64,000 nt of DNA from Mesorhizobium sp. Root102 (GCF_001425625.1 NZ_LMCP01000034.1:16550-80549), one strand, 5' to 3'. Shown: positions 43,204 through 53,302, counted from the first letter of the stretch. A program made the numbers and translations. The notes: a model not told the origin generated them from the sequence alone.

Positions 43204-44232
43204 ATGGCTATGAAGAAAATCGGTTTCCTGTCGTTCGGTCACTGGACGCCCTCGTCGCAATCGCAAGTGCGCTCGGCTTCGGATGCGCTTTTGCAATCCA
43301 TCGAGCTGGCCGTCGCCGCCGAGCAGCTTGGCGCGGACGGGGCGTATTTCCGCGTGCATCATTTCGCCCGCCAGCTCGCTTCGCCGTTCCCGCTGCTGGC
43401 GGCCGTTGGCGCCAGAACCAACCGCATCGAAATCGGCACCGCGGTCATCGATATGCGCTACGAGAATCCGCTCTACATGGCCGAGGATGCGGGTGCCGCC
43501 GACATCATCGCCGTCGGCCGCCTGCAACTTGGCATCAGCCGTGGCTCGCCCGAGCAGGTCATCGATGGCTGGCGCCATTTCGGCTACGCGCCGCCGGAAG
43601 GCAAAAGCGACGCCGACATGGCGCGGCATCACGCCGAGGTCTTCCTCGAGACGCTGCGCGGCGAGGGCTTCGCCCAGCCCAATCCGCGGCCGATGTTCCC
43701 CAACCCGCCCGGCCTGCTGCGCCTCGAGCCGTATTCGGAGGGCCTGCGCGAGCGGATCTGGTGGGGTGCGGCCACCAACGCCACTTCGGAGTGGGCGGCG
43801 AAGCTCGGCATGAACCTGCAAAGCTCGACGCTCAAATTCGACGAGAGCGGCAAGCCGTTTCACATCCAGCAGGCCGAGCAGATCCGCATCTACCGCGAGG
43901 CCTGGAAGGCTGCCGGCCACACGCGTGAGCCGCGCGTCTCGGTCAGCCGCAGCATCTTCGCGCTGGTCGACGATCGCGACCGCGCCTATTTCGGGCGCGG
44001 CAACGAGAGCCGCGACCAGATCGGCTTCATCGAGGAGAACACCAAGGCGATCTTCGGGCGCAGCTACGCGGCCGAGCCGGATGTGCTGATCAAGGAATTG
44101 GCGCAGGACGAGGCGATCGCCGAGGCTGACACGCTGCTGCTCACCGTTCCGAACCAGCTCGGCGTCGATTACAATGCGCATGTCATCGAGGCGATCCTGA
44201 CCCATGTCGCGCCGGCGCTGGGCTGGCGCTGA
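43204..44232 (+). CDS. LLM-class flavin-dependent oxidoreductase
   Basis: Luciferase-like monooxygenase of 342 residues, probably using reduced FMN. Family stretches are IGFLSFGHWTPS at the start, YFRVHHFARQLASPFPLLAA (about residue 50), IEIGTAVIDMRYENPLYMAE and GRLQLGISRGSPEQV. The substrate is unknown. It is followed after 38 bases by the ThuA-like gene and then an aldehyde dehydrogenase, suggesting one oxidative unit. The start could be the second Met two codons later. Confidence 0.88.
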   Translation: MAMKKIGFLSFGHWTPSSQSQVRSASDALLQSIELAVAAEQLGADGAYFRVHHFARQLASPFPLLAAVGARTNRIEIGTAVIDMRYENPLYMAEDAGAADIIAVGRLQLGISRGSPEQVIDGWRHFGYAPPEGKSDADMARHHAEVFLETLRGEGFAQPNPRPMFPNPPGLLRLEPYSEGLRERIWWGAATNATSEWAAKLGMNLQSSTLKFDESGKPFHIQQAEQIRIYREAWKAAGHTREPRVSVSRSIFALVDDRDRAYFGRGNESRDQIGFIEENTKAIFGRSYAAEPDVLIKELAQDEAIAEADTLLLTVPNQLGVDYNAHVIEAILTHVAPALGWR

Positions 44233-44270
44233 CGTTCGGATCAAGGCGGATAGTTCCAGGGAGGTACACC

Positions 44271-44915
44271 ATGCCGAAGAAAGCCCTGATTGCCTGGGGC
44301 GGCTGGGAAGGTCACACACCGGAGCGCAGCGCCAACGTCGTGCGTGCGCTGCTGGAGCGGAACGGGTTCGACGTCACGCTCGGCCAGGGCACGGCGATGT
44401 TCGCCGATCCGGCGCTTGCTTCCTTCGATCTCATCGTGCCTGTCATCACGATGTCGACGATCGAAAAGGCCGAGCTGCAGAACCTGACGCTTGCGGTTCG
44501 CCAGGGCAGCGGGCTTGGCGGCTTCCACGGCACGATGGGCGACAGTTTCCGCAATGAAACCGATTATCAGTTCATGACCGGCGGCCAGTGGGTCGCGCAT
44601 CCCGGCGACATCATCGACTACACGGTGGCCGTCACCCGGCCGGACGACCCGATCACAAAGGGCGTCAGTGATTTCGCCTACCGGTCGGAACAGTATTACA
44701 TGCATGTCGACCCGAGCAACGAGGTGCTGGCCACGACAACCTTCACCGACGCGCATTTCCCGGGGATAGGCGGCGTTGTGATGCCGGTCGTCTGGAAGCG
44801 CCGCTATGGCGCTGGGAAGGTTTTCTACAGCGCTCTCGGCCACAATGCCGACGAGTTCGCAGTGCCGGAAATGGCCTTGATTTTAGAGCGGGGTCTCATC
44901 TGGGCCGCCCGCTAG
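44271..44915 (+). CDS. ThuA-domain protein
   Basis: Trehalose-utilisation ThuA-like protein of 214 residues with the class I glutamine amidotransferase-like fold. Recognisable parts are ALIAWGGWEGHTPERSANVV at the start, GGFHGTMGDSFRNETDYQFM in the middle and a C-terminal FYSALGHNADEF. The family is linked to disaccharide 3-keto-derivative metabolism but members vary. It lies between the LLM oxidoreductase and the aldehyde dehydrogenase in the same orientation. Confidence 0.85.
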   Translation: MPKKALIAWGGWEGHTPERSANVVRALLERNGFDVTLGQGTAMFADPALASFDLIVPVITMSTIEKAELQNLTLAVRQGSGLGGFHGTMGDSFRNETDYQFMTGGQWVAHPGDIIDYTVAVTRPDDPITKGVSDFAYRSEQYYMHVDPSNEVLATTTFTDAHFPGIGGVVMPVVWKRRYGAGKVFYSALGHNADEFAVPEMALILERGLIWAAR

Positions 44916-44940
44916 GTCGGTGCGAACTGAGGACAGGACC

Positions 44941-46434
44941 ATGACGGCACCGGTGAGAGATTTCCCGCTGCACACGCCCATCGATGGCCGGCACCGCAAG
45001 ATGCTGATCGATGGCGCCTGGTGCGACGCGCTCAGCGGCCGGACCTTCGAGACGCGCAACCCCGCAACCGGCGCTGTGATCGGCACCGTGCCGCTCTCCG
45101 ACTCCCGTGACATCGACCTCGCCGTGGCGGCGGCCAGGCGCGCCTTCGATGGACCGTGGAGCCGGTTCAAGCCCTATGAGCGCCAGGTGCTGCTGCTCAA
45201 GATCGCCGACCTGATGGAGCGTCATTGGGAGGAGATTGCGCTTTCGGACACGACGGATATGGGCATGCCCATCGTGCGCACGCTGGCCAACAAGAACCGT
45301 GTGCTCGGCATGCTGCGCTTCTATGCCGGCATGGCGACGTCGATCCACGGCCACACGATCGGCAATTCGCTGCCGGGCGAGATCATCTCCTACACGCGCA
45401 AGGAACCGGTTGGCGTCGTCGGTGCGATCATTCCCTGGAACGCGCCGACCGCCGCCTCGATCTGGAAGATCGGTCCGGCGCTGGCGACCGGCTGCACCAT
45501 CGTGCTGAAACCTTCCGAGGAAGCGCCGCTGACGCCGCTGCTGATCGGTGCGCTGATGATGGAGGCCGGCGTGCCGCCCGGCGTCGTCAACGTCGTCACC
45601 GGCACGGGTGGGGAGGCCGGCGCGCCGCTTGCCGCCCATATGGACGTCGACAAGATCGTCTTCACCGGCTCGACAGCGACCGGCCAGAACATCCTGCGCG
45701 CCTCGGCCGGCAACATGAAGCGGGTCTCGCTGGAACTCGGCGGCAAGTCGCCGGTCATCGTCTGCGCTGATGCCGATCTCGAACGCGCCGTGCCGATCGC
45801 GGCCATGTCGGTGTTCGCGAATTCCGGCCAGATCTGCATCGCTGGCTCGCGGCTGTTCGTCGAACGGCCGATCCATGACGAATTCGTCGAGCGGGTCTCG
45901 GCCTATGCGGCTAAGCTCAGGATCGGCGACGGCGCCGATCCCGAGACCGAGATCGGACCGCTGATTTCGCTCAGGCAGCTCGAACGCGTCACCGGTTTCA
46001 TCGCGGATGGCACCAGGCAGGGCGCAAGGCTGGTCACTGGCGGCAACCGCATCACCGAAGGCGCGCTTGGCGCCGGCAACTTCATCACGCCGAGCGTCTT
46101 TTCCGGCGTCACCGACGACATGCGCATTGCCCGGGAGGAAATCTTCGGCCCGGTCATCTCGGCACTGCCTTTCGACACGCTGGACGAAGTTGTGCGGCGC
46201 GGCAACGACACGCTTTATGGGTTGGGTGCCGGCGTGTTCACCCGCGACCTCGGCAAGGCGCATCAACTGGCCAACCGCCTGCGCGCCGGCTCCGTCTGGG
46301 TCAACACCTATCACGCCATCGACCCGGCGGTGCCCTTCGGCGGCTACAAGATGAGCGGCTACGGACGTGAGGGCGGTGCGGAGCACCTCGACGAATATCT
46401 GAGCACGAAAGGCGTCTGGATCAGGACGGATTGA
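44941..46434 (+). CDS. NAD(P)-dependent aldehyde dehydrogenase
   Basis: Oxidises an aldehyde to the acid. The 497 residues contain Asn167 (IPWNAP), general base Glu265 (LELGGKSP) and nucleophile Cys299 (NSGQICI), all expected residues of the ALDH superfamily. ATG 44941 is taken because AGGACAGGA precedes it; the longer frame from 44920 lacks a site. It starts 25 bases after the ThuA-like gene, so the LLM, ThuA and ALDH genes may be one transcript. Substrate is unknown. Confidence 0.92.
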   Translation: MTAPVRDFPLHTPIDGRHRKMLIDGAWCDALSGRTFETRNPATGAVIGTVPLSDSRDIDLAVAAARRAFDGPWSRFKPYERQVLLLKIADLMERHWEEIALSDTTDMGMPIVRTLANKNRVLGMLRFYAGMATSIHGHTIGNSLPGEIISYTRKEPVGVVGAIIPWNAPTAASIWKIGPALATGCTIVLKPSEEAPLTPLLIGALMMEAGVPPGVVNVVTGTGGEAGAPLAAHMDVDKIVFTGSTATGQNILRASAGNMKRVSLELGGKSPVIVCADADLERAVPIAAMSVFANSGQICIAGSRLFVERPIHDEFVERVSAYAAKLRIGDGADPETEIGPLISLRQLERVTGFIADGTRQGARLVTGGNRITEGALGAGNFITPSVFSGVTDDMRIAREEIFGPVISALPFDTLDEVVRRGNDTLYGLGAGVFTRDLGKAHQLANRLRAGSVWVNTYHAIDPAVPFGGYKMSGYGREGGAEHLDEYLSTKGVWIRTD

Positions 46435-46519
46435 GAGGGATGGAGAGCCGGAATTTTGCCGGTGGCAATCTATGGCGCGAAGGAACGCGACGTGGATGCT
46501 GGGTCCTCCACCTCACAGC

Positions 46520-48541
46520 TCACCCGATGCCGCCGGTGACCACATAAGCGCCGGCGCTGCGCCCGTCGTCCAGCCGCACCACGGCCGTCACGATCGAGCC
46601 ATACGGACCGCGCCAGACGCTCTGCAGCCGCTGATGCTCGACGGCCGGGACGAGCGTGCGCCCGCTGAAGCGCGCGCGGCTTCGCTGCACCGCGACGGCT
46701 TCTCCGTTGACATGCACCTTGACGCTGGCCGTTTCGGCGGCCTCCCTGGGCAGGTCGAGCGTGATGATGATCTCGTCCTCATCGCCGGAAGACCGCGTTT
46801 CGGCGGAAAGCACTATTGCAAGCGGAAGCCCCTTGCCGTCGCCGTCTCGGGCTGGCCGGGCTGAAAAGACCTCATCGGCCAGCTCGGGCGTGCGCGGCGG
46901 GCGGGTGCGGCGGTGACTGGACTGTTCGTAGTCGCCGGCCATGCGCAGCAGCCTCTCGTCGTCATAGGCCTTGCCGGCGAGGGTGAGGCCGACCGGCATG
47001 CCGATGTCGGCCATGGTGCCCATCGGCACGGTGACGGTCGGGATGCCGAAATGGCGCCAGACCAGATTGCCGTTGGCGACCCAGGTGCCGTTGCGCCAGG
47101 CAAGCGTGGCGGAAGCCTCGTTGACATCGGCATCGGCCGGCCCGACATCGGCGGCGGCGGGCAGCACCACGGCGTCGATGCCTTGCGCGTCGAGCCAGTC
47201 CTCGAAATCGATCCGCCTCGTCGCCTCCAGCCCTTTCAGGCCTTCTTTGAGCGTCGGAATATCCAGGACGGGGGTGACGCCGGCCCGCGCCCGCTCGACA
47301 TACTCCCTCAGATCGAAGCCACCGTCATAGCGGTCAGGCAGCGTGCCCGGTGGCTGCGGGAAGATCTTGGGGCCATCGACCGAGGCGAGGTCGGGGAGCG
47401 CCGGATCGGCGTTGGCGCGTAAAAAGTCATCCCAGCCCCAGATGCAGAGATCCCAGAGTTCGTGCTCGGCGAAGTCTTCTGGCACCAGCCCGCGCTCGAC
47501 CATGCTGCGCGCGCCGGGGCGGTCGTTCTCATAATTGGAGACGACGGGAAAATCGACTTCGACCACCTCGGCGCCAAGTCGTGTGAGATCGGCCGCTGCC
47601 TGCTCCCACAGCGCAAGCACCGAGGCGCGGGTTTCGATCGGTCTGCCTGCCTCGCTGTCGCGGCCGATATACATTCTGGGCACCCCAAGCCGCATGCCTT
47701 TCAACGATCCGGCCAGTGTGAGACCGGTATAGCGCGTCGGCCGCACGTCGGCGCTTTTCGGCAGCTTGACCCAGGGCTGCGCGCGCCAGAAATCGCCTCG
47801 CGTCTGCGGATCGTCGGCGACGATCACGTCGAGCAGTTCGAGCATGTCGGGCACGCTGCGCGTGTGCGGCACCACGACATCCATGGTCGGCACCAGCGGC
47901 CAGTTGCCGCGCACCGAAATGACGCCGCGTGACGGCGTGTAGGCGACCAGCGCGTTGTTGGTGGCCGGCGCGCGGCCGGACGACCAGGTTTCCTCGCCGA
48001 GTCCGAAGGCGCAGAAGCTGGCCGCGGTCGCCGTACCGGAGCCGTTGGACGAGCCCGACGCGAAGGCGGCGGTCAGGTATTCGGTATTGTAGGGGCTTTC
48101 GGCGCGGCCATAGACGCCGCGCTGCATGCCGCCATTGGCCATTGGCGGCATGTTGGTGAGGCCGATCAGCACGGCGCCGCCGGCACGCAGCCGGGCGATG
48201 GTGAAGGCGTCTTCATTGGCGACGAGATGCTCGAAGGCCGGCGAACCGGCGGCCACCGTCAGTCCCGACACTTTGTAGCTGTCCTTGGCGGTGTAGGGGA
48301 TGCCGTCGAGCGGCCCGAGCACGGCGCCGTTACGGCGCCGCCGGTCGGAAGCGGCGGCCTCCTCGAACATATCGGGGTTGAGCACCGGAACGGCGTTGAG
48401 GGCGATGCCGTGGCGGTCGAAATGCGCGATGCGCCTGAGATAGGCCCCGACCAGTTCGACGCTGGTGACGGTGCCGTCATCGAGCGCGCGGCGCAGTTGA
48501 TCGATCGTCGCTTCGACGAGATGAAGGCCGGTATCGGTCAT
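46520..48541 (-). CDS. Amidase-signature family protein with C-terminal extension
   Basis: Predicted amide hydrolase of 673 residues. The amidase-signature triad can be placed at Lys86 (PYTAKDSYK), cis-Ser164 (FASGSSNGSGT) and Ser188, where the usual DxGGSIR reads EETWSSGR. The core ends near residue 545 and about 125 further residues follow, with beta-rich sequence of unknown role. ATG 48541 is preferred; the next upstream Met (48568) has no ribosome site. It is convergent with the aldehyde dehydrogenase gene. The altered nucleophile loop may change activity. Confidence 0.8.
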   Translation of the reverse strand: MTDTGLHLVEATIDQLRRALDDGTVTSVELVGAYLRRIAHFDRHGIALNAVPVLNPDMFEEAAASDRRRRNGAVLGPLDGIPYTAKDSYKVSGLTVAAGSPAFEHLVANEDAFTIARLRAGGAVLIGLTNMPPMANGGMQRGVYGRAESPYNTEYLTAAFASGSSNGSGTATAASFCAFGLGEETWSSGRAPATNNALVAYTPSRGVISVRGNWPLVPTMDVVVPHTRSVPDMLELLDVIVADDPQTRGDFWRAQPWVKLPKSADVRPTRYTGLTLAGSLKGMRLGVPRMYIGRDSEAGRPIETRASVLALWEQAAADLTRLGAEVVEVDFPVVSNYENDRPGARSMVERGLVPEDFAEHELWDLCIWGWDDFLRANADPALPDLASVDGPKIFPQPPGTLPDRYDGGFDLREYVERARAGVTPVLDIPTLKEGLKGLEATRRIDFEDWLDAQGIDAVVLPAAADVGPADADVNEASATLAWRNGTWVANGNLVWRHFGIPTVTVPMGTMADIGMPVGLTLAGKAYDDERLLRMAGDYEQSSHRRTRPPRTPELADEVFSARPARDGDGKGLPLAIVLSAETRSSGDEDEIIITLDLPREAAETASVKVHVNGEAVAVQRSRARFSGRTLVPAVEHQRLQSVWRGPYGSIVTAVVRLDDGRSAGAYVVTGGIG

Positions 48542-48686
48542 CACGGGTCCCACATTTCCACGCGCCATGGATGAGCGAGGCCGTTGGCTTCGGCAAGAGC
48601 CTATCGCGGTCTTCTCTGGAACTTTTGTCCGGCTGGCGATTTTGGATGTATGATGCGATTCCGGAATGGCCAGGAGGGTGTTGCCG

Positions 48687-48962
48687 ATGACCACGAAATG
48701 CGTTGCGATCCTAGCTCTCGCTCTGGCAATGGGCTCAAGCCTTTGCACTCCGGCGTTCGCTGGCGATCGGCATCACGACCGCCGGGTGCAATCCCAACGC
48801 TACGTTCCCGCCGAAGGCGACCTTATCGACATCCTGTTCGGCGGCCCGCGCTACTATGATCAGCAGCTGTTTACGACGGCGGCTGGAGCCTGCTCATACA
48901 ATCGCGTCGGACCGGACGCGAATGCGTTGAACAAGATTAACGATCATCACTGTGGGAAGTAG
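48687..48962 (+). CDS. Small secreted hypothetical protein
   Basis: Protein of 91 residues with a clear Sec signal (about residues 1-25, hydrophobic AILALALAMGSS, cleavage near AFA-GD). The mature part is about 65 residues, rich in Asp, Arg and Tyr, with two cysteines that could form one disulphide. AGGAGGG precedes the ATG. No family recognised. It is flanked by the divergent amidase gene and the convergent dehydrogenase gene eight bases after its stop. Confidence 0.65.
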   Translation: MTTKCVAILALALAMGSSLCTPAFAGDRHHDRRVQSQRYVPAEGDLIDILFGGPRYYDQQLFTTAAGACSYNRVGPDANALNKINDHHCGK

Positions 48963-48970
48963 GCAGTAGG

Positions 48971-50062
48971 CTAGCCCCAGCGCCGGCTGCTCTCCTTCAT
49001 CCGCTCGATGATCTCGGCCATCAGCGCCAGGTCGCGGCGGGAATCGGCGAGGTCGGTCAGCGGCTTCGTGCCTTCGGTGATGTGGCGGTGGAAAATCTCG
49101 AGTTCATTCGAGAAGGCATCGCCATAGAGCGGGCCGAAGCTTTTCGTCACAGGGCCGAGCGGGCCGGCATCTGTGACCTCCAGCCGGGTCGGCAGGCTGC
49201 GGATATAGGGCGTGTCATAGATGATGCGCACGCGCCTAGTGTTGGAGCGCACCTCGATCATGGCGTCGAACAGGCCGAGATCGTCGACGACGGCATCATA
49301 CAGACAAGCGAAATGCCCATAGTCGAAAGTGACCGATGTGTTGGCGCCGCCATTGGTGCGGTGGGCGGTGAGCACGCCCGCCGGCTCGCCGATCAGCCCG
49401 CGCATCGCCGAAATGTGGTGCGAGGACAGCGCTGTCAGGCCGCGATAGGCGCGCACCAGATCGGCTGGTGCGCCGGCGCCAACCACCTCGCGGATCAGTG
49501 CGTCGCGTTCGCTTGCGCCACGCGCCAGCAGGGCAGGGTCAATGTCTCTGGGATAAAGGACGTTCTGGGTCTTCTTGAGGAAATGCCGGCCTTCCGAAAT
49601 CAGGTCGAAGATGCGGACATGGGTGATGTCGGCGAAGGCCGGCAGCTCGTCCCTGGCCGCTAGATAGGCCGGCGCGTAGCGGCGCATGTAGCCGACGAAA
49701 AGCGTCTTGTCGTAGCCCGGCATCAGCGCCAGCAGATCGTCGATCTCGCGCACCGTGAGACAAGCGGGCTTTTCCAGCAGGATGTGCTTGTTGGCAGCAA
49801 TCGCCGCGCGCACGAAGCGGCTATGGGTGTCATCGGACGACAGCACGAACACCGCGTCGATGTCGGGCGAGTTGATCAGCGCCTCGGCCGTCTCGAAGGC
49901 CTTTACCGTCGGATGTTGCGAGGTGCACAGCGCCACCAGGCTCGGCGACACGTCATACACGCCCGCGATCACCCAGCGGTCGCGCTGATCGCTCAGCACC
50001 GGCAGATGGATCGACTGCGCGACCTCTCCAAGACCGACAAGCCCGACACGAATTGGTGCCAT
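48971..50062 (-). CDS. Gfo/Idh/MocA-family oxidoreductase
   Basis: NAD(P)-dependent sugar or inositol dehydrogenase type, 363 residues. The Rossmann start VGLVGLGEVAQSIHLPVL and the LLEKPACLT segment (catalytic Lys of the EKP motif) are present. ATG 50062 is used because GGGAG lies seven bases upstream; a TTG six bases earlier would overlap it. It follows the ABC transporter genes of the same strand, so it probably acts on the imported sugar. Confidence 0.88.
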   Translation of the reverse strand: MAPIRVGLVGLGEVAQSIHLPVLSDQRDRWVIAGVYDVSPSLVALCTSQHPTVKAFETAEALINSPDIDAVFVLSSDDTHSRFVRAAIAANKHILLEKPACLTVREIDDLLALMPGYDKTLFVGYMRRYAPAYLAARDELPAFADITHVRIFDLISEGRHFLKKTQNVLYPRDIDPALLARGASERDALIREVVGAGAPADLVRAYRGLTALSSHHISAMRGLIGEPAGVLTAHRTNGGANTSVTFDYGHFACLYDAVVDDLGLFDAMIEVRSNTRRVRIIYDTPYIRSLPTRLEVTDAGPLGPVTKSFGPLYGDAFSNELEIFHRHITEGTKPLTDLADSRRDLALMAEIIERMKESSRRWG

Positions 50063-50125
50063 TCGCAAACTCCCTTTGATTTCAAGTCTCGGGCTGGCCA
50101 GGACGGCCAGCTGTTGATTGACCGA

Positions 50126-50890
50126 TCAAGCCGCGCCGGTGACCAGCGCGACGAGCTCGTTGCCCGATGTTTCCGAGGCGCGCACGGTCGCCGCCATCTT
50201 TCCCGCCCGCATTACCCAGATCTGGTCGGACAGGCGGCGGACCTGATCGAAATTGTGGCTGACCAGGATGACGCTGACGGACTGTTCGCGCAGGCGCCGG
50301 ATCAGCGCCTCGACATTGGCCGTCTCCTGCACGCCGAGCGCCGCCGTCGGCTCGTCCATCACCACCAACTTGGCGCCGGAGCCGACGGCGCGGCAGATCG
50401 AGATCGCCTGCCGCTGGCCGCCCGACAGGCGCCGCACCCGCTGGTTGATCGACGGCACGTTGATCGACAGCCGCGACAGCATGGAGCGGGCATCGCGCTT
50501 CATCGCCTTGCGGTCGAGGAACGCGAAGGGGCCGATGCGGCGCACGATCTCGCGGTTGAGGAACAGGTTCTGCGCCACCGTCAGTTCGTCGATCAGCGCC
50601 AGGTTCTGGTGCACGGTCTCGATGCCGGCTTTGCGCGCCTCGTCGGGGTTGGCGAAGGGCCGCGCCCTTCCGTCGAAGAACAAATTGCCAGCGTCGGGCT
50701 GATGCACGCCGACCAGGCTGCGGATGAGCGTCGACTTGCCGGCGCCATTGTCGCCGATGACGGCGGTGACCTCGCCGCGGCGGGCCTGGAAGGCGACGTC
50801 GGTGAAGGCGCGGATGCCGCCGAAATGCTTGCTCAGCCCTTCGCAGGCTATGATCGCCTCTGTGGCGGGGATGTGATGAGGCGCGCTCAT
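50126..50890 (-). CDS. Sugar ABC transporter ATP-binding protein (single-domain, FrcA/XylG-half type)
   Basis: Single ABC domain of 254 residues with Walker A GDNGAGKST, Q-loop VHQNLALIDELTV, signature LSGGQRQAISICRAV and Walker B LVVMDEPTAAL. Two copies would form the importer dimer, as in fructose-type FrcA. It overlaps the permease gene by four bases. No second fused domain is present, in contrast to the RbsA-like protein at 23487. Confidence 0.92.
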   Translation of the reverse strand: MSAPHHIPATEAIIACEGLSKHFGGIRAFTDVAFQARRGEVTAVIGDNGAGKSTLIRSLVGVHQPDAGNLFFDGRARPFANPDEARKAGIETVHQNLALIDELTVAQNLFLNREIVRRIGPFAFLDRKAMKRDARSMLSRLSINVPSINQRVRRLSGGQRQAISICRAVGSGAKLVVMDEPTAALGVQETANVEALIRRLREQSVSVILVSHNFDQVRRLSDQIWVMRAGKMAATVRASETSGNELVALVTGAA

Positions 50891-51888
50891 TTCTGATACC
50901 GCATGATCAGCGCCGCCAGCACCACGATGGCACCCACGGCAAGCGGTTGATAGAAGGCCGACACGTTGAGCAAGGTCAGGCCGTTGACGAGCGCGGTCAG
51001 CATCAGCGCGCCGATGGCGGGTCCCAGAATGCTGGCGCGGCCGCCGAACAGGCTGACGCCGCCTAGCACCACCGCCGCCACCGAATTGAGCAGCAGGCTG
51101 GTGTTGATCTGCGGTTCGGCCGAGCCGATGCGGGCGACCAGGAGAATGGCCGCGATGCCGGCGCAGAGACCGGAGATCGTATAGGCGGCGATCTTGACCC
51201 GGTCGGTGCGTATGCCGAGCGCGCCGGCACTTTCGGTCTGGCCGCCGGTCGCCAGCAGGTGCACGCCGAAGCGCGTGTGGTAGAGCGCGATATGCGCGAC
51301 GATGACGGCCGCGATCGCCACCCAGACCGGATAACCGAACGGTCCGAACGAGCCGGAGGCGAGCCTGAGCAGGAAGGTCGAGCCGACCATGGTCGGTTCA
51401 CCGCCCGACAGGATGAGCCCCAGCCCGGTGATGCCCGACAGCGTGCCGAGCGTCACCACGAAGTCGGGTATCTTGCCGGCCGTGATGATCAGGCCGTTGA
51501 GGAAGCCGACGGCGCTGGTGGCGAGCACCGCGAGCACGCAGGCGATGAAGATGCCGTAGCCGGCTGCATTGACGAGGCCGAGGATGATGGCGCCGAGCAT
51601 GACGGCTGCTGCCAGCGACAGGTCGATGCCCGAGGTGGCGATGACGAAGGTCTGGCCGATCGACAGCACGACCAGGATCGCCGCCGCCAACAGCAGCGCC
51701 TGCAGGTTGGCGACGCTGAGAAAGACCGGCTGGGCGATGCCGAAGACGATGACGAGGCCGACCAGGCCGACGACGGATGCCCAGTCGGCCCAGAAGGAGG
51801 GATCGAGGAGGAGAGCCGCCAGGGAGGGACGGCTCTCCTCCGCACCCGCCGAATGGGCGGCGGGCGCGTTGTCTGCGGGTGTGCTCAC
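50887..51888 (-). CDS. Sugar ABC transporter permease (RbsC/FrcC-like)
   Basis: Inner-membrane permease of 333 residues. The first 35 residues are polar, followed by about nine membrane segments with ATSGIDLSLAAAVMLGAIIL and VVLGGVSLFGGRASILGPAI, both typical of the BPD_transp_2 family. Four-base overlaps join it to the genes on both sides. Confidence 0.92.
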   Translation of the reverse strand: MSTPADNAPAAHSAGAEESRPSLAALLLDPSFWADWASVVGLVGLVIVFGIAQPVFLSVANLQALLLAAAILVVLSIGQTFVIATSGIDLSLAAAVMLGAIILGLVNAAGYGIFIACVLAVLATSAVGFLNGLIITAGKIPDFVVTLGTLSGITGLGLILSGGEPTMVGSTFLLRLASGSFGPFGYPVWVAIAAVIVAHIALYHTRFGVHLLATGGQTESAGALGIRTDRVKIAAYTISGLCAGIAAILLVARIGSAEPQINTSLLLNSVAAVVLGGVSLFGGRASILGPAIGALMLTALVNGLTLLNVSAFYQPLAVGAIVVLAALIMRYQK

Positions 51889-52889
51889 TTCAGCATCTCG
51901 CGGAAGGGATCGGGATAGTCGCCGCCGGGACGCGGAAAGTTCTTCAGCGAGGCCTCGGCATTGTCCTTGTTGATCAACAGCACCGGTGCGGGCACGTTGG
52001 CGGGCAGTTCCTTGCCCTTGGCCGCGACCGCACAGGCTTCAACGCCCATGGCGCCAACGACATATGGGTATTGCGCGACGGTGGCCGAGAGTTCGCCTGC
52101 GGCGATCGATTTCAGCGCGTCGACGATGCCGTCGAGGCCGATCACCTTGACGTCCTTGCCAGAGGTCTGCACGGCGCGCTCGACGCCGAGCGCCATGATG
52201 TCGTTGGCGGCGAAGAAGCCGGCGAGATCCGGATGGGCGGCGAGGATATCGGTGGCGGCGGTCAACGCCTTTTCGCGATCCCAGTCGGCGCTGACCATCA
52301 CCACGACTTCGAGCTTGCCTTCGACGGCCTGCTTGAAGCCCTTGATGCGGGCGTTGGAACCGACATCGCCGACGATGCCGGCGATCAGCGCGACCTTGGA
52401 GCCCTTCGGCACCAGCTTCAGCATCTCTTCACCAGCCAGCGCGCCGGCGGCGACATTGTCGGTGCCGATATAGGTCGAGACGGCAAAGCCGGCGGCCTTG
52501 GCCTGTTCGGGGTCGATGGTCGAGTCGATGTTGACGATCGGCCTCTTCTTCTGGGCGACCGGTACCAGCGCTTGGACGAGGTTGGAGACGCTGATCGGGT
52601 TGACCAGATAGCAATCGAAATCCTGCATGGCCATGGCGGTCAGGCGATCGGCCTGGCCTGTGGCATCACCCATATTGGCGGCGGCCTGGACGCTGACATT
52701 GACGCCGTTGGCCTTGGCCTGCTCCTCGATGCCCTTCTGCATGGTCTGGAAGAACGGGTTGTCGAGACCTTTGACGATGGCCGCGACTTTCGCCGCATCC
52801 GCGGCTTGGGCGGGCGCTGAGACGACGGTTGCAAGCATGCCTGCGCCAAGCAGGCTGGTGCCGAGTTTCAGGCAATTGTACACGCGCAT
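51885..52889 (-). CDS. Sugar ABC transporter substrate-binding protein (PBP1 family)
   Basis: Periplasmic binding protein of 334 residues. The Sec signal is about residues 1-29 (ending APAQA-AD). The ribose-type fold shows VAAIVKGLDNPFFQTMQKGI and FAANDIMALGVERAVQ. GGAGGAAAAA precedes the ATG at 52889 on the minus strand. It heads an operon with permease, ATPase and a Gfo/Idh/MocA dehydrogenase. Sugar unknown; inositol or a rare hexose fits the dehydrogenase. Confidence 0.92.
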   Translation of the reverse strand: MRVYNCLKLGTSLLGAGMLATVVSAPAQAADAAKVAAIVKGLDNPFFQTMQKGIEEQAKANGVNVSVQAAANMGDATGQADRLTAMAMQDFDCYLVNPISVSNLVQALVPVAQKKRPIVNIDSTIDPEQAKAAGFAVSTYIGTDNVAAGALAGEEMLKLVPKGSKVALIAGIVGDVGSNARIKGFKQAVEGKLEVVVMVSADWDREKALTAATDILAAHPDLAGFFAANDIMALGVERAVQTSGKDVKVIGLDGIVDALKSIAAGELSATVAQYPYVVGAMGVEACAVAAKGKELPANVPAPVLLINKDNAEASLKNFPRPGGDYPDPFREMLK

Positions 52890-53302
52890 GGTTTTTCCTC
52901 CTCCTGATTGTTTTATGTGCTGCATCAATGTCGCTGTCCGGCGACTGCAATGTCCGACGGTGCGCAAGCGACCCCGGCGCCTGGCGCGACGATCCGCCAG
53001 CAGGCTGGTGCCCGCCCTGTGGTGTGCGGGTCGCAGCCCCGGTTCGGGCGCTTTTTGATGTCAGGCATTGCTCCTCCCAGAGCGCCGGCCGATGCCATGC
53101 CAGCGTTTGCGCATGTTTTATAAAAAATTGACACGCGTCAAGATTTAAAATGGTGCGCAGCGATTTTGACCGTGCGGTCCCTTACAGCATGACTGGCCAG
53201 CCGATATGTGCTACAACCAAGACGCGAAAAATGCCGTTCGGAGGGAACCTCTTGGGGCATCCGCGTTGGTCGCTGCTTTTTGTGCAAAAGGGAGGTTTTG
53301 GG
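52890..53302. other. Intergenic region upstream of the sugar ABC operon
   Basis: This 413-bp stretch contains no supported gene. One dyad, TTGAC-ACGC-GTCAA (53128-53141), lies in an AT-rich tract and could be an operator or a -35 region (TTGACA). Nothing else stands out. Confidence 0.4.
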
